DNA from: Tragulus kanchil
Lineage: Eukaryota > Chordata > Mammalia > Artiodactyla > Tragulidae
DNA length: 64,000 bases
Assembly (NCBI GenBank): GCA_022376925.1
Contig: JAIOJX010000032.1
Location: 172,943,979 to 173,007,978, forward strand
Reading direction: 5' to 3'
Below are positions 45,952-58,651 of the stretch, one piece after another. The notes beneath the pieces are model-generated. The model had not been told where the DNA came from and did not search any database. It saw only the letters and a program-made list of their open reading frames with translations. Position numbers and translations under genes: made by a program. Each line of letters starts with the position of its first letter. Within the stretch, counting starts at the first letter, position 1.

Positions 45952-46482
45952 CGCGCCCCCCCCGCGGCCCCCGCCCCCCGCCCCCGCCTCCGCGCGCACG
46001 GGGCCGGCGCCGGCCAGTCCCGGTGACCCCCGCCCCTCGCGGGGCCGCCCCCCACCACCGCAGTGTCCCGGAAACCCGCTCGCGCACGCGGGGCACTCTT
46101 GGCTAGACGGGCACAGGTACTCCGCGCGCGTTTGGCACACGTTCCCCCCACAAGACGGCACACGGGCGCGCACACACGGGCCCGCTTCGGACAAGTGGCC
46201 TGAGCCGACCGCGGGCTGGACCGCAGACCCCAGGAAGACGCGAAGACATGCTCAGAATAGAGAAGCACGCGCAGAAACACCAGAACACTGATCGCCAAGG
46301 TCCCGAGCACGCATGGCACGCCTGGCATGGCTCACGCACCAGAAACACACAAACGCACACTCTGGAGATGGGGAGAACGCACACCACCGCACACGCAGCA
46401 GGCAGCTCACTTATGAGATGCCTTAAGCACCCACACTCCTAGCCAAAAACACGCAGGGAAAGGCAGAAACCTTGTGGGATCC

Positions 46483-48747
46483 CTGCAGACATTGCACACG
46501 CTGGGGCGCACACACACACAGAGGCACGCGCGCGCGTCGTAGACCTGGCTGGGAGCGCCCCGTGCTCCGTCATGGCCACGCAGACAGGCAGAAGACATAC
46601 AGTTATGAAACCCGGGCCTCCATCAACGTGGGTCAGGCCGGCCGCACATGGGCAGCCACGTGCACACCTGGACAGGCGAACACCCTGGTGAGCACAGGGA
46701 CACCTGGGCACGTGTCCAGTCCCAGACTCTCCTCACACGCAGTCAGGCCTGAGTACTGCCAGAAGGCTGCCACACATCTGAGGTTCCCACACACGCATGC
46801 AGTCCTGGAAACTCACAGATATCAGGCTCTCGGGTACACGATTAGGAAAACACACTTACCGTCCCCCGCACAAGCACTCTCACACACACAGCCCCATCAC
46901 ATCCATCTTGGCCCATGGTGGCACAGGCGGGCACGCTCACAAGCAGGCTCACGCGGACACGCCCAGCTGTAGACCCAGCACTCAGCGCATAGTCCAGACG
47001 CACCAGGAGGCCGCCAGCCGGGCGTCACCCGGCCCTGCAGGTGGCCGGTGGGGACCCTGCTGGAGACCCTGGCTTCAAAGAACTCCTGGTAAGAGTCCCA
47101 GGCGGGACACAGAGTCCCGCACTCTGCTGGGCCGGCTCCTCCCAGTCGCGTCCCTATCGGGGAGGTTTAGGAAGCTGGAGAAGGACCCCTGGATGCTGGG
47201 GTGGTGCCCCAGGTGGTCAGCCTCTGGGGAGGGGACCCGGAGGGCCTGAGCAGAGGAGTCGTCTGTGCAAGCATCCTTATGCCTCAGTTACTTTGCACAC
47301 AGATGCCCAGAGCCGGGAGGGCTGCCCGGCCGTTTCTTGGCCTGCCCTTCCCACCCTGCCGCCCCCCTGAGCCCAGGCTGCGAGGCCTTGGCCTTCAGTC
47401 AATCTCACAGAGCCCTGGCAGGCTCGAGGACCGACTTGCTGTCCTTGGGTTGGGGGTGAGACGTCAGGCCAGGGGGAGGCCCCACCTCTCACCCTGCTGG
47501 CCCTAAGGCCCTAAATCTGCACCTAGAAGCAGGACCTAGTCTAGGTGGCCTCCTGGAAACTGAGCGAAGCCCGCCCACCCACTTGCGGACAGGGCCTCTT
47601 CCTTGTCCTTCTCTGCAGACATTGCACACGCTGGGGCGCACACACACACAGAGGCACGCGCGCGCGTCGTAGACCTGGCTGGGAGCGCCCCGTGCTCCGT
47701 CATGGCCACGCAGACAGGCAGAAGACATACAGTTATGAAACCCGGGCCTCCATCAACGTGGGTCAGGCCGGCCGCACATGGGCAGCCACGTGCACACCTG
47801 GACAGGCGAACACCCTGGTGAGCACAGGGACACCTGGGCACGTGTCCAGTCCCAGACTCTCCTCACACGCAGTCAGGCCTGAGTACTGCCAGAAGGCTGC
47901 CACACATCTGAGGTTCCCACACACGCATGCAGTCCTGGAAACTCACAGATATCAGGCTCTCGGGTACACGATTAGGAAAACACACTTACCGTCCCCCGCA
48001 CAAGCACTCTCACACACACAGCCCCATCACATCCATCTTGGCCCATGGTGGCACAGGCGGGCACGCTCACAAGCAGGCTCACGCGGACACGCCCAGCTGT
48101 AGACCCAGCACTCAGCGCATAGTCCAGACGCACCAGGAGGCCGCCAGCCGGGCGTCACCCGGCCCTGCAGGTGGCCGGTGGGGACCCTGCTGGAGACCCT
48201 GGCTTCAAAGAACTCCTGGTAAGAGTCCCAGGCGGGACACAGAGTCCCGCACTCTGCTGGGCCGGCTCCTCCCAGTCGCGTCCCTATCGGGGAGGTTTAG
48301 GAAGCTGGAGAAGGACCCCTGGATGCTGGGGTGGTGCCCCAGGTGGTCAGCCTCTGGGGAGGGGACCCGGAGGGCCTGAGCAGAGGAGTCGTCTGTGCAA
48401 GCATCCTTATGCCTCAGTTACTTTGCACACAGATGCCCAGAGCCGGGAGGGCTGCCCGGCCGTTTCTTGGCCTGCCCTTCCCACCCTGCCGCCCCCCTGA
48501 GCCCAGGCTGCGAGGCCTTGGCCTTCAGTCAATCTCACAGAGCCCTGGCAGGCTCGAGGACCGACTTGCTGTCCTTGGGTTGGGGGTGAGACGTCAGGCC
48601 AGGGGGAGGCCCCACCTCTCACCCTGCTGGCCCTAAGGCCCTAAATCTGCACCTAGAAGCAGGACCTAGTCTAGGTGGCCTCCTGGAAACTGGAGCGAAG
48701 CCCGCCCACCCACTTGCGGACAGGGCCTCTTCCTTGTCCTTCTCTGC
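46483..48747 (+). repeat. Tandem duplication J (period 1130 bp), 5' flank of DLK1
   Basis: 46483-47616 is repeated at 47613-48747. It starts about 0.74 kb upstream of the DLK1 start codon. Copies abut with a shared 'ctgc'. One indel near the end ('actgagcg' against 'actggagcg'). Includes a CA-rich stretch and unique GC-rich DNA. Confidence 0.92.
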
Positions 48748-50620
48748 TGAAGACCCAGGAGCAGGGGGCGCATTGGGAAGGGCTTTGGCAAAGGCTGGAG
48801 AGGTGGTCACTCCTGACCAAGCTCTCTGCCCGCCGTACCCTGCCTTTCCCTTACCTTGTTCTCTTCCACAGGCCCTTAAGCGAAGAAACTGAGTCCAGAG
48901 ATGGGAGGTCCTTTGCCCGAGGCCCCTAGGAGTGGCTGGAGGTCCACTGGAGCGTCTCTGATCCCCCTTCCCTTCGAGGACCCTGACCTCAGCCTCCAAA
49001 ATTATCCTAGACAGCCAGCAAATAGGAAGGGCTGGGTTGCCAGCCAGAGGCCAAGAAGGGGAGGGGGACCTCAGGATCAGTGGCCTGGGGGGGAGGGCCC
49101 GCCTGCCCCCTCCCTGGACCAAGTCACCGGCTGCCCATGTGGACCATTCGGAGCATCAGGGGTGGGGGCAGCAACCGTAGAGTGTGCCTCCTCTACACCC
49201 CTCTCTTCCCTACCTGGGTCACTGCCCTCCCCAGTTCTGGGAAGGGAGGGAGGCCTTGGACTTCCAAGCCCAAATGTCAGGAGCTCAGGCTAAAAGGTCA
49301 CTCCCTTGGCCGGTCAGCACCCCAGCTCCATCCCCTGCCTGCTAAGCTCCGGTCACTTCCACCTGGAGCCGAACTTCCTTGACTGTAAGCAGGGGTGGAT
49401 GCCACACTCGTCCCCAGAAGGAACTGGGGTTTTTGTAACCGCGGTACTTACAAGGCGTGGCCTCTTCCTGCCCTTCCAACAGCTGTCGCCGCTGGGCCTC
49501 CACCCCAGGCGGCCAGAGAGCCGGTGGCTGGGGCTGGGAGGCATGGTCCTGTGGACAGAACCCTCTACCAGAGCCCCCTGGAAGGCCACTGGGGGGTGGA
49601 GGGCGGGGCGGTTCCTGCCTGCCCAGATCTATAAGCCTAGAGCTTTCTGTTGGTTTGCTCTCCTCTCCACAAAGGGTTTGTAGATTCAGGAGCCTTCAGA
49701 TTTCTTTTCAGCAAGCAGACACTGAGAAAGGGTAGCTGAGGAGCCGTAGGGAGGGGAGGTTGGTGACTGTCACAGGCTTCAAGGCTGCACAGAAAGAACG
49801 AAAATGCCAATCGAGTCCCTTGGGGAGAAGTCGACACCTCTTGCTGCTTGCAGGCGGACCCTGGGGGCTGGGGAGCACCGGGTGGCCCCTCCGCTGACTG
49901 TGTAGGCCTCCCTTCCCCGTGCCCCTTGTCTCTGAAGTGCGCATCACGGAGGAGGCAGACAGCCGCCCTCAGAAAACGCTTGGCCCCTGGTCGTGTGGCC
50001 CGGCCGCCGCCGGTCTACGCAGGTAGACGAGATGAGGCCGGCCAGCCGGCCGAACGCTGCTAAGCCAGGTCGGCTCTGCCTGCCGCTCTCCCACCCCGCG
50101 AGCAGGGGCGAGACAGCCAGTCCTCTGGTAAGAAAAGACAGGCTGGGCTTCAGTCTCCCAAGGCAGCAAGGGAGCTGGTGCTGGGTGAAAGTTTTCTGAG
50201 GCAATCAAAGAACTGTTATCTCCAGCCCTTTCCCATTGCTTGCTCCTCCCCCGCTCCCCTCTCTCCAAGCACCATCATGCTCACCCCCCACCCCCGGCCT
50301 GCCCCAGTCCCCTTTGCCCTTGATTGAAGACAGAATCACTGCTCAGGGAAGTGCAGCAGCGTCCAGTTGGAGGGGCCTGGGAGGCCAGCTAATCCTGAGC
50401 ATGCGCAGCAAAAGGGCAGCCTGGGTGCGGTTCCGCTCCAGCTTGGCATCCTTCTCTGCCCCACGCTGGTCTAGCCCTAGTGGGGCCCTCTAGAGCTGGT
50501 GAAACGGAGCCCCAGGCCCCTCTCCCCCGCCCTGGAGCCTCGTTCCCTCTTTCCCCCTCCCCGTCCAACATTTCATCCCCCATCCTGCCTCTAGGAGAGG
50601 ACCCAGCTCCCCTGGTCCTG
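48748..50620. other. Intergenic, 5' flank of DLK1
   Basis: GC-rich, repeat-poor. No gene supported; frames here lack domains. Confidence 0.45.
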
Positions 50621-50624
50621 TGTG

Positions 50625-51215
50625 TGTGCACGCGCGTGTGAAGTCACGCTGGCCGCGTCTGACTCTCTACTGCCCTGTGGGCCGCAGCCCGCCAGGCTCC
50701 TCTGTCCATGGGGTTCTCCAGGTAAGAAAATTGTAGTGGGGGCTTCCCTGGTGGTCCAGTGGGTAAGGACACCGCCTTGCAGTGCAAGGGGCGCCAGTTT
50801 GATCCCTGGCCTGGGAAGATCCCACGTGCCGCGGAGCGGCTGGACCGATGTGTCCAATCACCGAGCCGGAGCTCTGGAGCGCATGCGCCCAGAGCCGGTG
50901 CTCTGCGACAACAGAGGCCACCGCTATGGGAGGCCCACATGGGCGAAAGAACAAAGATGGATGAAAATAGATAAATGAAAGACCAATAGAAGTGTCCCAC
51001 CCGCCCCTTCCCTCCCCAACCCGCCCCCCACCCCAAAAATTAAAAATAAATAGAGTATCTCCATTCTATGCATTAAAATATATATATATATATTGTGGTG
51101 GGTTGCCATGACCTCCTCCAGGGGATCTTCCTGACCTAGGGATCGAACCCACGTCTCTTATGGTTCACTGTATTGGCAGGTGGGCTATTTACCACCAGTG
51201 CCATCTGGGAGTCCC
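50625..51215 (-). mobile_element. Bov-tA SINE, antisense, split by a younger SINE
   Basis: The Bov-A body lies at 50625-50740 ('ccaggctcctctgtccatgg') and resumes at 51092 ('gtggtgggttgccatgacct') with the head at 51120-51215 ('gatcgaacccacgtctctta', 'agtgccatctgggagtccc'). The break is the insertion at 50741-51091. Confidence 0.85.
50741..51091 (+). mobile_element. Young tRNA-derived SINE inside Bov-tA
   Basis: Same family as 1218-2059: 'gaccgatgtgtccaatcacc', 'ccagagccggtgctctgcga', C-rich tail then A-rich and TA run. The flanking 11-mers attgtagtggg (50730-50740) and attgtggtggg (51092-51102) differ by one base. Its insertion in a Bov-tA copy dates it as younger. Confidence 0.9.
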
Positions 51216-53884
51216 ATGGCACTACTCCCATAACTGGGCAAGCCCAGCATGCAAAACACAAGGCACCTCGTCAGAGGCCTAAAGCTGAGATCTCCTAGAG
51301 ACCTCGAGGTAGGGGCTCGTAGCGAATGGTGGCTGCCTTTCTGCCACACCCTGGTGCCGCCCTAGGACTTAGATTCAGGTTTAGCCAAACCTCACTGGGG
51401 CTTCCTTCCGGCTGGACTGGGTCAGGATTGCAAGGCCCACTTCAGAGATGAGCATGCCAGGGTGGGAAGACCTCAAGACAGGCACGCAGCTAATGAGCAG
51501 CAGAGGCGGGAGCCTCCGGGGACTGAGCCCCTGGGCTCACCGCTCAGCCAGCCGTGTGGTAGGAGACAGCAGGGCCTGCAGGACAAGGGGGGCCCCCGGG
51601 ACCCCATGGCCCCTCCTCAGGTAGGGGGCACTGGGGCCTTGAGGGCTCCTCACACACACCAAGGAGATGCACAACTGCCGGATTATGGCTCTTTCCAAAG
51701 TTAAAGTTCATCCTTGGAGAGAGAGATTCTTTTTTCTCTGCCCAGGGGAGGGGGCTTGGGGGTGGGAGGTGGAGAGAACTGAGAGACGCGCCCGAGTGCA
51801 TTTAGGGTTGAGAACAGGATGGTTTGGTCTCATGTTCAATCAGAGAGGAGCCTCTTCAGTCTGCAGGGCCCTTGCGCGCAGCTGGGTGGGAGAACGTGGC
51901 CGCTGAGGTGCAGATGCGGCTCCTGGCCTGGAGAGGCACGTGGCTGCTCCGGGCCCACGGCGGGGGGGCCCCTCGTGAGCGCCCCCAGGTCTGCCTGTGA
52001 CCTGCGGGAGGAGGAGCAGCAGCTCCGCCAGAAGGGCAGCGCACAGGGGCGCCTTGATCTGGGTTCACATTTAGTGTTGACGTCTGCTCCGTCGGACCTC
52101 CCCCCACCGAACAGAACCGATTTCTCATCCTCCTCGGATGGGAGGATTCAAAAATAGATTTTTCTCGCTTCCTTTCTCGCCATTGGAATCAACACGCATG
52201 TCAAGTTCACAAGTCTAATTGTCCACGTCATCAATCCAGTTATCCTCTTAAAGGGTGCCACTGAGTCAGCACTGCGCACGCGGGGAGCTCTTGGGGTCTC
52301 CGGAAGGGTTAACCACAGCTCCCGGCCCGCCCCACACCCTCTAGGTAAACTCCTGCACGCCCCCTCCGCCCCAGAGGACCGAAATCAAGACCGGAGGAGA
52401 AAGGGGTCTTTTCATCACTTAGCCTGTCGATGCAGGCTTTGGCAGAAAATACAGGAATTCTCCATTCATCAGAAATTCCCAGAAGTTAATTTTCCATAAG
52501 ACAGAGGCATAGCTCTTTAAATGTAGTCATTTACCCACTCAGCACTGGCTGGGCTCCTACTGTGTGCCCCAGCCTCCGCTGGGGGTGGGCGTGGACAGAG
52601 ATGGACGCCAGGGTGGTCCTTCCCATCCAAGAGTTCGGGGGGCAGCGGAGACCTAGAGTTGACAGACCTCTGACCTACAGGGGTGTGCGTGCTGGGAGAG
52701 CTGTGCACACGTGGGTGGGGCGTCATCAAGCTTTTCTCGGAGGGGCTGGTCCCCGGGCTGAGTATCCTCAGGATGTGCCATTGCAGGAGGACCTTTGGGT
52801 ACGCGTGCCCGTGATGGTTCAAGAGGTTGGCTGGTTGATTGTGACTGAGGCAGCGTTAGGCTGGAGAGAGAACATTCTAAAACGTACAGCATTTTGAGTC
52901 TCAATCCCTCTGATCTTTCTGGAATGTTCTTCAGCCTCCCCTACCTTGGCAAACAGTTCAGGGAACATAACCCTCCCCCGCCTTTTCCATGCCAGGGTTG
53001 ATACACGGACAGATCGTGCCCAGACCCATGCCAAGTCTTCAGAAGTGGGCAGACCCACCCCACCTCGTCTCGGTCACACCCACGCGCCCACCTCCCCAGG
53101 ATGGTCCAGCCAGGATGCCGGTCACAGGCACTGCCCAGGAGCCCGGTGACCCATCGATTGAGTGTAAACAGGGCACCTCCTTTAGCCACAGAAGGAACCA
53201 TCTTCTCTCCTCCCTAGCCCCTAGAAGGAGGACTGCCGTCCTGGCCACAGTTTAGGACTTGGTGGGGGTGACTGTGGCCGGATCTTTCCATCGAGCGTCC
53301 GGGTCTGAGAAGAGAGACTGTGCCTCACGCCTGCCGCACCTGTCAAGTTCGAGATGTGCAAGCACACAGCTCTCGAGGAATTTGAGATGGTCCTGTACTA
53401 TATTTATTCTCATATTTGTAAGAAATCACTAGCATTCCTATTCAGTGATATTCAAAGAATGGTTTCGATGTCCTCCTGCATCCCAGGCATTAGAAATCTC
53501 TGGCAGAAGGCACTGCCTTGTGCCGAGCAGGGCCCCTGTTTGTCCTCTCTCCCCGCCTCCTCTGAGACCTTCGCCACCACCTGTCAGGTCCTCCAACCCA
53601 CCCAGGCCTGGGAACCGGGAGGCCTGCGGCCTGCCCTCAGCCTCCCCTGCCCAGTGGCACCACCGGCCCCGGCACATCTCCCCAGCTGGTGGTAATGGAG
53701 CTTGCACGAAAAAGCTGACCTCAGCAGGGCCAGGAGCGCCTTGCTCAGTCGTGCGGCCCACAGCCGGGGGCCAGCAGGGCCCCCCACGGGGCGTCTGTGG
53801 GTTAAGCGAGTTAATGAATAAATGAACGAGGCACTGAGTGCTCTGGGAGAGTACCTGTGGGCCCCTCGCAAGGATCCAGCGCCC
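51216..53884. other. Intergenic, 5' flank of DLK1
   Basis: GC-rich, no repeats recognised. 52150-52275 is an AT-richer block with a MARE/AP-1-like word 'ctgagtcagca' and 'ccacgtcatc', a candidate regulatory element. No gene supported. Confidence 0.45.
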
Positions 53885-56141
53885 TAGCAACGGGCCTTGT
53901 CCTCTCCAGCCTGTGCCTTCTGGCCACCCCTGGTCCCTGGACTCCAGGGGTGGCGGGCTCCCCAAGCTGGGCTTCCTGAAGGGGGCACCGGGGCTACAGT
54001 GGGGACCTCTCCTCGTTCACCTTCACGATGAATGCAGAGTGTGGGGAGCAGCTACGGGGTGGCCCGCGGCCGGCACCCCACTGTCGCCCCCCGCCCCCTC
54101 CGCCAGCGCCTGGCTCTCGCAAGCCCGTCCGGCGGTGGTGCTGCACACCTCACAGCCCGTGCCGAGCTGCCTGAAGCTGGGCTCGGCTCGGGCTGGGGGA
54201 CAGGGCACGTTCAGCCTGGGGGTACCCCAGCTTCCCCCACCCGACACACGCGCTGTTTCTTGCTATCCCCACACTCACGCATGGTAGTTTAAGATGAGCC
54301 TTCATGAGACCCCTGAACAGAAGTCCTCTCCACCTGCAGGGCTCCCCTAGAAGCCAGAGAGCTTGAGGCTGGGGCCCAGAGAGGCTGATCCATCCTCCCC
54401 ACGCCACACGACCAGGTGCGGACCGAGGAGGAGCGCTCTGCTGGGCTCTCGTGCCCCGTCAGAGTGAGTTTACAAGCTGGTTGTAGAGTGCCTTAAGGAG
54501 CCTCCGGGTCTAAGGGGGTATATCTGAAGTCTGATCTGAAAGCCCAGACCCAAAGCGGAGAATAAATCAGGTCACGAGAACAGGATTCTAGCTAGGGAAT
54601 TCAAGCCTGTTGGCTCTGCCTCCACAGCCCCACTGCCTTTCTTCCCTTCTCCCCGGCCTGCCTCTGGCCGGCCTAGCCATCTTCCCGCGTTCGGGCTGGT
54701 TGACTCCAGAGCAGGTGCCAGGGTGGGAGCCCCGCCGCCTGGAGCGTCTGCCCGCGAGGGCTCTCTGACCCACTCGGCTCCATTTGCCATCGCCACATCT
54801 CCTAAAGGCCACCGCCGACCTGCCGTTCCCTCAGCCTTCCGAGTTCACCAGCTCACGGGCCCCCCGTCCTGGGGCCTGTCCCTCCCCGCAGGCCTTCCCA
54901 TCCACGCCCGCACCCGCAGATCCTAGCCACCATCTGGTCCTGGCGCCAGGCTCTCTCACCGAGGCCTGCATCGGCCTCCAGACCCCAACTCCCGCTCCCT
55001 CTCGGGAGAGTACTGGCCCCTTCCGTAGCAACGGGCCTTGTCCTCCAGCCTGTGCCTTCTGGCCACCCCTGGTCCCTGGACTCCAGGGGTGGCGGGCTCC
55101 CCAAGCTGGGCTTCCTGAAGGGGGCACCGGGGCTACAGTGGGGACCTCTCCTCGTTCACCTTCACGATGAATGCAGAGTGTGGGGAGCAGCTACGGGGTG
55201 GCCCGCGGCCGGCACCCCACTGTCGCCCCCCGCCCCCTCCGCCAGCGCCTGGCTCTCGCAAGCCCGTCCGGCGGTGGTGCTGCACACCTCACAGCCCGTG
55301 CCGAGCTGCCTGAAGCTGGGCTCGGCTCGGGCTGGGGGACAGGGCACGTTCAGCCTGGGGGTACCCCAGCTTCCCCCACCCGACACACGCGCTGTTTCTT
55401 GCTATCCCCACACTCACGCATGGTAGTTTAAGATGAGCCTTCATGAGACCCCTGAACAGAAGTCCTCTCCACCTGCAGGGCTCCCCTAGAAGCCAGAGAG
55501 CTTGAGGCTGGGGCCCAGAGAGGCTGATCCATCCTCCCCACGCCACACGACCAGGTGCGGACCGAGGAGGAGCGCTCTGCTGGGCTCTCGTGCCCCGTCA
55601 GAGTGAGTTTACAAGCTGGTTGTAGAGTGCCTTAAGGAGCCTCCGGGTCTAAGGGGGTATATCTGAAGTCTGATCTGAAAGCCCAGACCCAAAGCGGAGA
55701 ATAAATCAGGTCACGAGAACAGGATTCTAGCTAGGGAATTCAAGCCTGTTGGCTCTGCCTCCACAGCCCCACTGCCTTTCTTCCCTTCTCCCCGGCCTGC
55801 CTCTGGCCGGCCTAGCCATCTTCCCGCGTTCGGGCTGGTTGACTCCAGAGCAGGTGCCAGGGTGGGAGCCCCGCCGCCTGGAGCGTCTGCCCGCGAGGGC
55901 TCTCTGACCCACTCGGCTCCATTTGCCATCGCCACATCTCCTAAAGGCCACCGCCGACCTGCCGTTCCCTCAGCCTTCCGAGTTCACCAGCTCACGGGCC
56001 CCCCGTCCTGGGGCCTGTCCCTCCCCGCAGGCCTTCCCATCCACGCCCGCACCCCGCAGATCCTAGCCACCATCTGGTCCTGGCGCCAGGCTCTCTCACC
56101 GAGGCCTGCATCGGCCTCCAGACCCCCAACTCCCGCTCCCC
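53885..56141 (+). repeat. Tandem duplication K (period about 1.14 kb)
   Basis: 53885-55000 is repeated at 55026-56141, offset 1141 to 1139. Differences: 'gtcctctccag' against 'gtcctccag', C-run lengths. The filler 55001-55025 ('gggagagtactggcccctt') is a shortened version of the left flank of copy 1 ('gggagagtacctgtgggccc'). Confidence 0.92.
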
Positions 56142-56327
56142 TGGGGCTGCAGGGAAGAGGGAGGAAGAAAGGAGCGGGTGGGAGGAGAGACGGAGAGGCA
56201 GGAAGGACTCCTGCTTTTTCAAAACCCATCTGAGTTCCCCCAGGGCTGCACACTCAGAATTGGGCACACAGTAGGTTCTCGTCAAACATCTGCGGAATTG
56301 AATTGCGTCGTCTCATCACGGATGCCG

Positions 56328-58651
56328 ATGCATTTGGCAGGGACGAGGGGCACCTTGAGGAGCAGACATGATCTTTTAAAGCCGGGGGAGCCCCTCTTCC
56401 CTGCAAAAGTTTGTCTCCATCCTGTAGAGGAGCTTCTTTTCAGCACCTTTCTCCTGCCTCTCTCCGATGGGCCAATTATTTCTGATCGTATTTTACTTAA
56501 TTCAGCCTTCCCTCCATGAGTGGCAGGCAACAGCCTGTGCTGATCATGGCCAGCATCGGGGCTGAGATTGATCCATGCACGCTGTGGAGGGGACCCTACT
56601 GGCTCATTCTCACCCTGGTCGTGTTCTTTCTTTTTTTTTTTTTTATCCTGCCAAGTGGAGAAGACACAAGGACAATCTTGCATGTGTTGTTTTCTGAGTA
56701 TTTTCTTGGCAGCTGAGGGGCTGGCTCGAGAAGGGAAGGGCATGGAGGGAGGGTGGTGGGTGAGCCTGGGAAGCTGCTTCTTCCCTGGGCAGCGGAAACC
56801 CCCCCGGGGAAGAGCTGTGCAGGGAAGAGAGCCTGGGTAGAGCCCCCCCCCCCCCTCCCGCCGGCACTGGGTCCTCAGCAGGTGCTCAGGGCCCCATGCT
56901 GCCCGCCTCTGAGACGCAGCAGCATGCAGAGGCACCGCGCCAAGGTCAGCCGCCGTCCGAGTTCCTTACACGCCGCCCTCCAGGTCTGGCCGAGGTTCGG
57001 CCGTCGCTGGTCCAGCACCCACCGCCCATCCCTGGGGATCTGGGCCCAGCCTCGTCTTTCCCCATTTGGCAGCTTGAGTCAACAAGGAGTCCAAACTGGA
57101 GGAGCAGGGAGGCCGGCAGCGTTCAGACGGGGTCCCAGCGGGAAACAGATGGCACGTACAAGATGGTAGTTTGCGGGAGAGTCTAATAAAGGGCTGTTTA
57201 CAGCGATGCGGGCAGCACGAGGGGGTGGGGAGTAAGCCACTCTGTGGGCCTGTGGGGCAAGGGGGTGCACCATGACCTCAGCTGGCAGCCCAGAGAGCTT
57301 GGTGCAGAGGGTGGGGCTTGAGCCCACCGTTCCAGGAAGACCCCTCCCACCCTCTGACGTGCTGAGGTCCTGGGGCCTCGCTCGGCTGGAACACAGGCTC
57401 GGAGCCACTGCCTTGAGGCGTGAGTGGGCCCGGCCCGCAGGTGCACACGCAGGGCCAAGGAACAAGTTACAGAGCCCACACAGCTCGAGGTCATGCATTT
57501 GGCGGGACGGGGCCTTGAGGAGCAGACATGATCTTTAAAGCCGGGGGAGCCCCTCTTCCCTGCAAAAGTTTGTCTCCATCCTGTAGAGGAGCTTCTTTTC
57601 AGCACCTTTCTCCTGCCTCTCTCCGATGGGCCAATTATTTCTGATCGTATTTTACTTAATTCAGCCTTCCCTCCATGAGTGGCAGGCAACAGCCTGTGCT
57701 GATCATGGCCAGCATCGGGGCTGAGATTGATCCATGCACGCTGTGGAGGGGACCCTACTGGCTCATTCTCACCCTGGTCGTGTTCTTTCTTTTTTTTTTT
57801 TTTATCCTGCCAAGTGGAGAAGACACAAGGACAATCTTGCATGTGTTGTTTTCTGAGTATTTTCTTGGCAGCTGAGGGGCTGGCTCGAGAAGGGAAGGGC
57901 ATGGAGGGAGGGTGGTGGGTGAGCCTGGGAAGCTGCTTCTTCCCTGTGCAGCTGAAACTCCTCCGTGGAAGAGCTGTGCAGGGAAGAGAGCCTGGGTAGA
58001 GCCCCCCCCCCCCCTCCCGCCGGCACTGGGTCCTCAGCAGGTGCTCAGGGCCCCATGCTGCCCGCCTCTGAGACGCAGCAGCATGCAGAGGCACCGCGCC
58101 AAGGTCAGCCGCCGTCCGAGTTCCTTACACGCCGCCCTCCAGGTCTGGCCGAGGTTCGGCCGTCGCTGGTCCAGCACCCACCGCCCATCCCTGGGGATCT
58201 GGGCCCAGCCTCGTCTTTCCCCATTTGGCAGCTTGAGTCAACAAGGAGTCCAAACTGGAGGAGCAGGGAGGCCGGCAGCGTTCAGACGGGGTCCCAGCGG
58301 GAAACAGATGGCACGTACAAGATGGTAGTTTGCGGGAGAGTCTAATAAAGGGCTGTTTACAGCGATGCGGGCAGCACGAGGGGGTGGGGAGTAAGCCACT
58401 CTGTGGGCCTGTGGGGCAAGGGGGTGCACCATGACCTCAGCTGGCAGCCCAGAGAGCTTGGTGCAGAGGGTGGGGCTTGAGCCCACCGTTCCAGGAAGAC
58501 CCCTCCCACCCTCTGACGTGCTGAGGTCCTGGGGCCTCGCTCGGCTGGAACACAGGCTCGGAGCCACTGCCTTGGAGGCGTGAGTGGGCCCGGCCCGCAG
58601 GTGCACACGGCAGGGCCAAGGAACAAGTTACAGAGCCCACACAGCTCGAGG
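56328..58651 (+). repeat. Tandem duplication L (period about 1.16 kb)
   Basis: 56328-57490 is repeated at 57493-58651, offset 1165 to 1159. Besides indels, one short block near 56787-56812 (57946-57971 in copy 2) carries a cluster of substitutions. A poly-C run of about 12 lies at 56848 and 58003. Confidence 0.92.

Larger units (their letters stand above)
45380..46130. promoter_or_regulatory. DLK1: CpG island over the DLK1 promoter and exon 1
   Basis: Dense CpG (runs such as 'gccgccgccgcgcgcgccgc') from about 45.4 to 46.1 kb, covering the 5' part of intron 1, exon 1, the 5' UTR and the immediate upstream region. Boundaries were judged by eye. In imprinted domains such islands can be methylation-sensitive; that is not visible here. 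Confidence 0.85.

Noticed and set aside
45177..46328. 309-codon plus-strand and 257-codon minus-strand frames
   Set aside because: They overlap the CpG island and exon 1. The minus frame includes the signal peptide but reads on through the donor site; the plus frame is low-complexity Arg/Ala/Pro.
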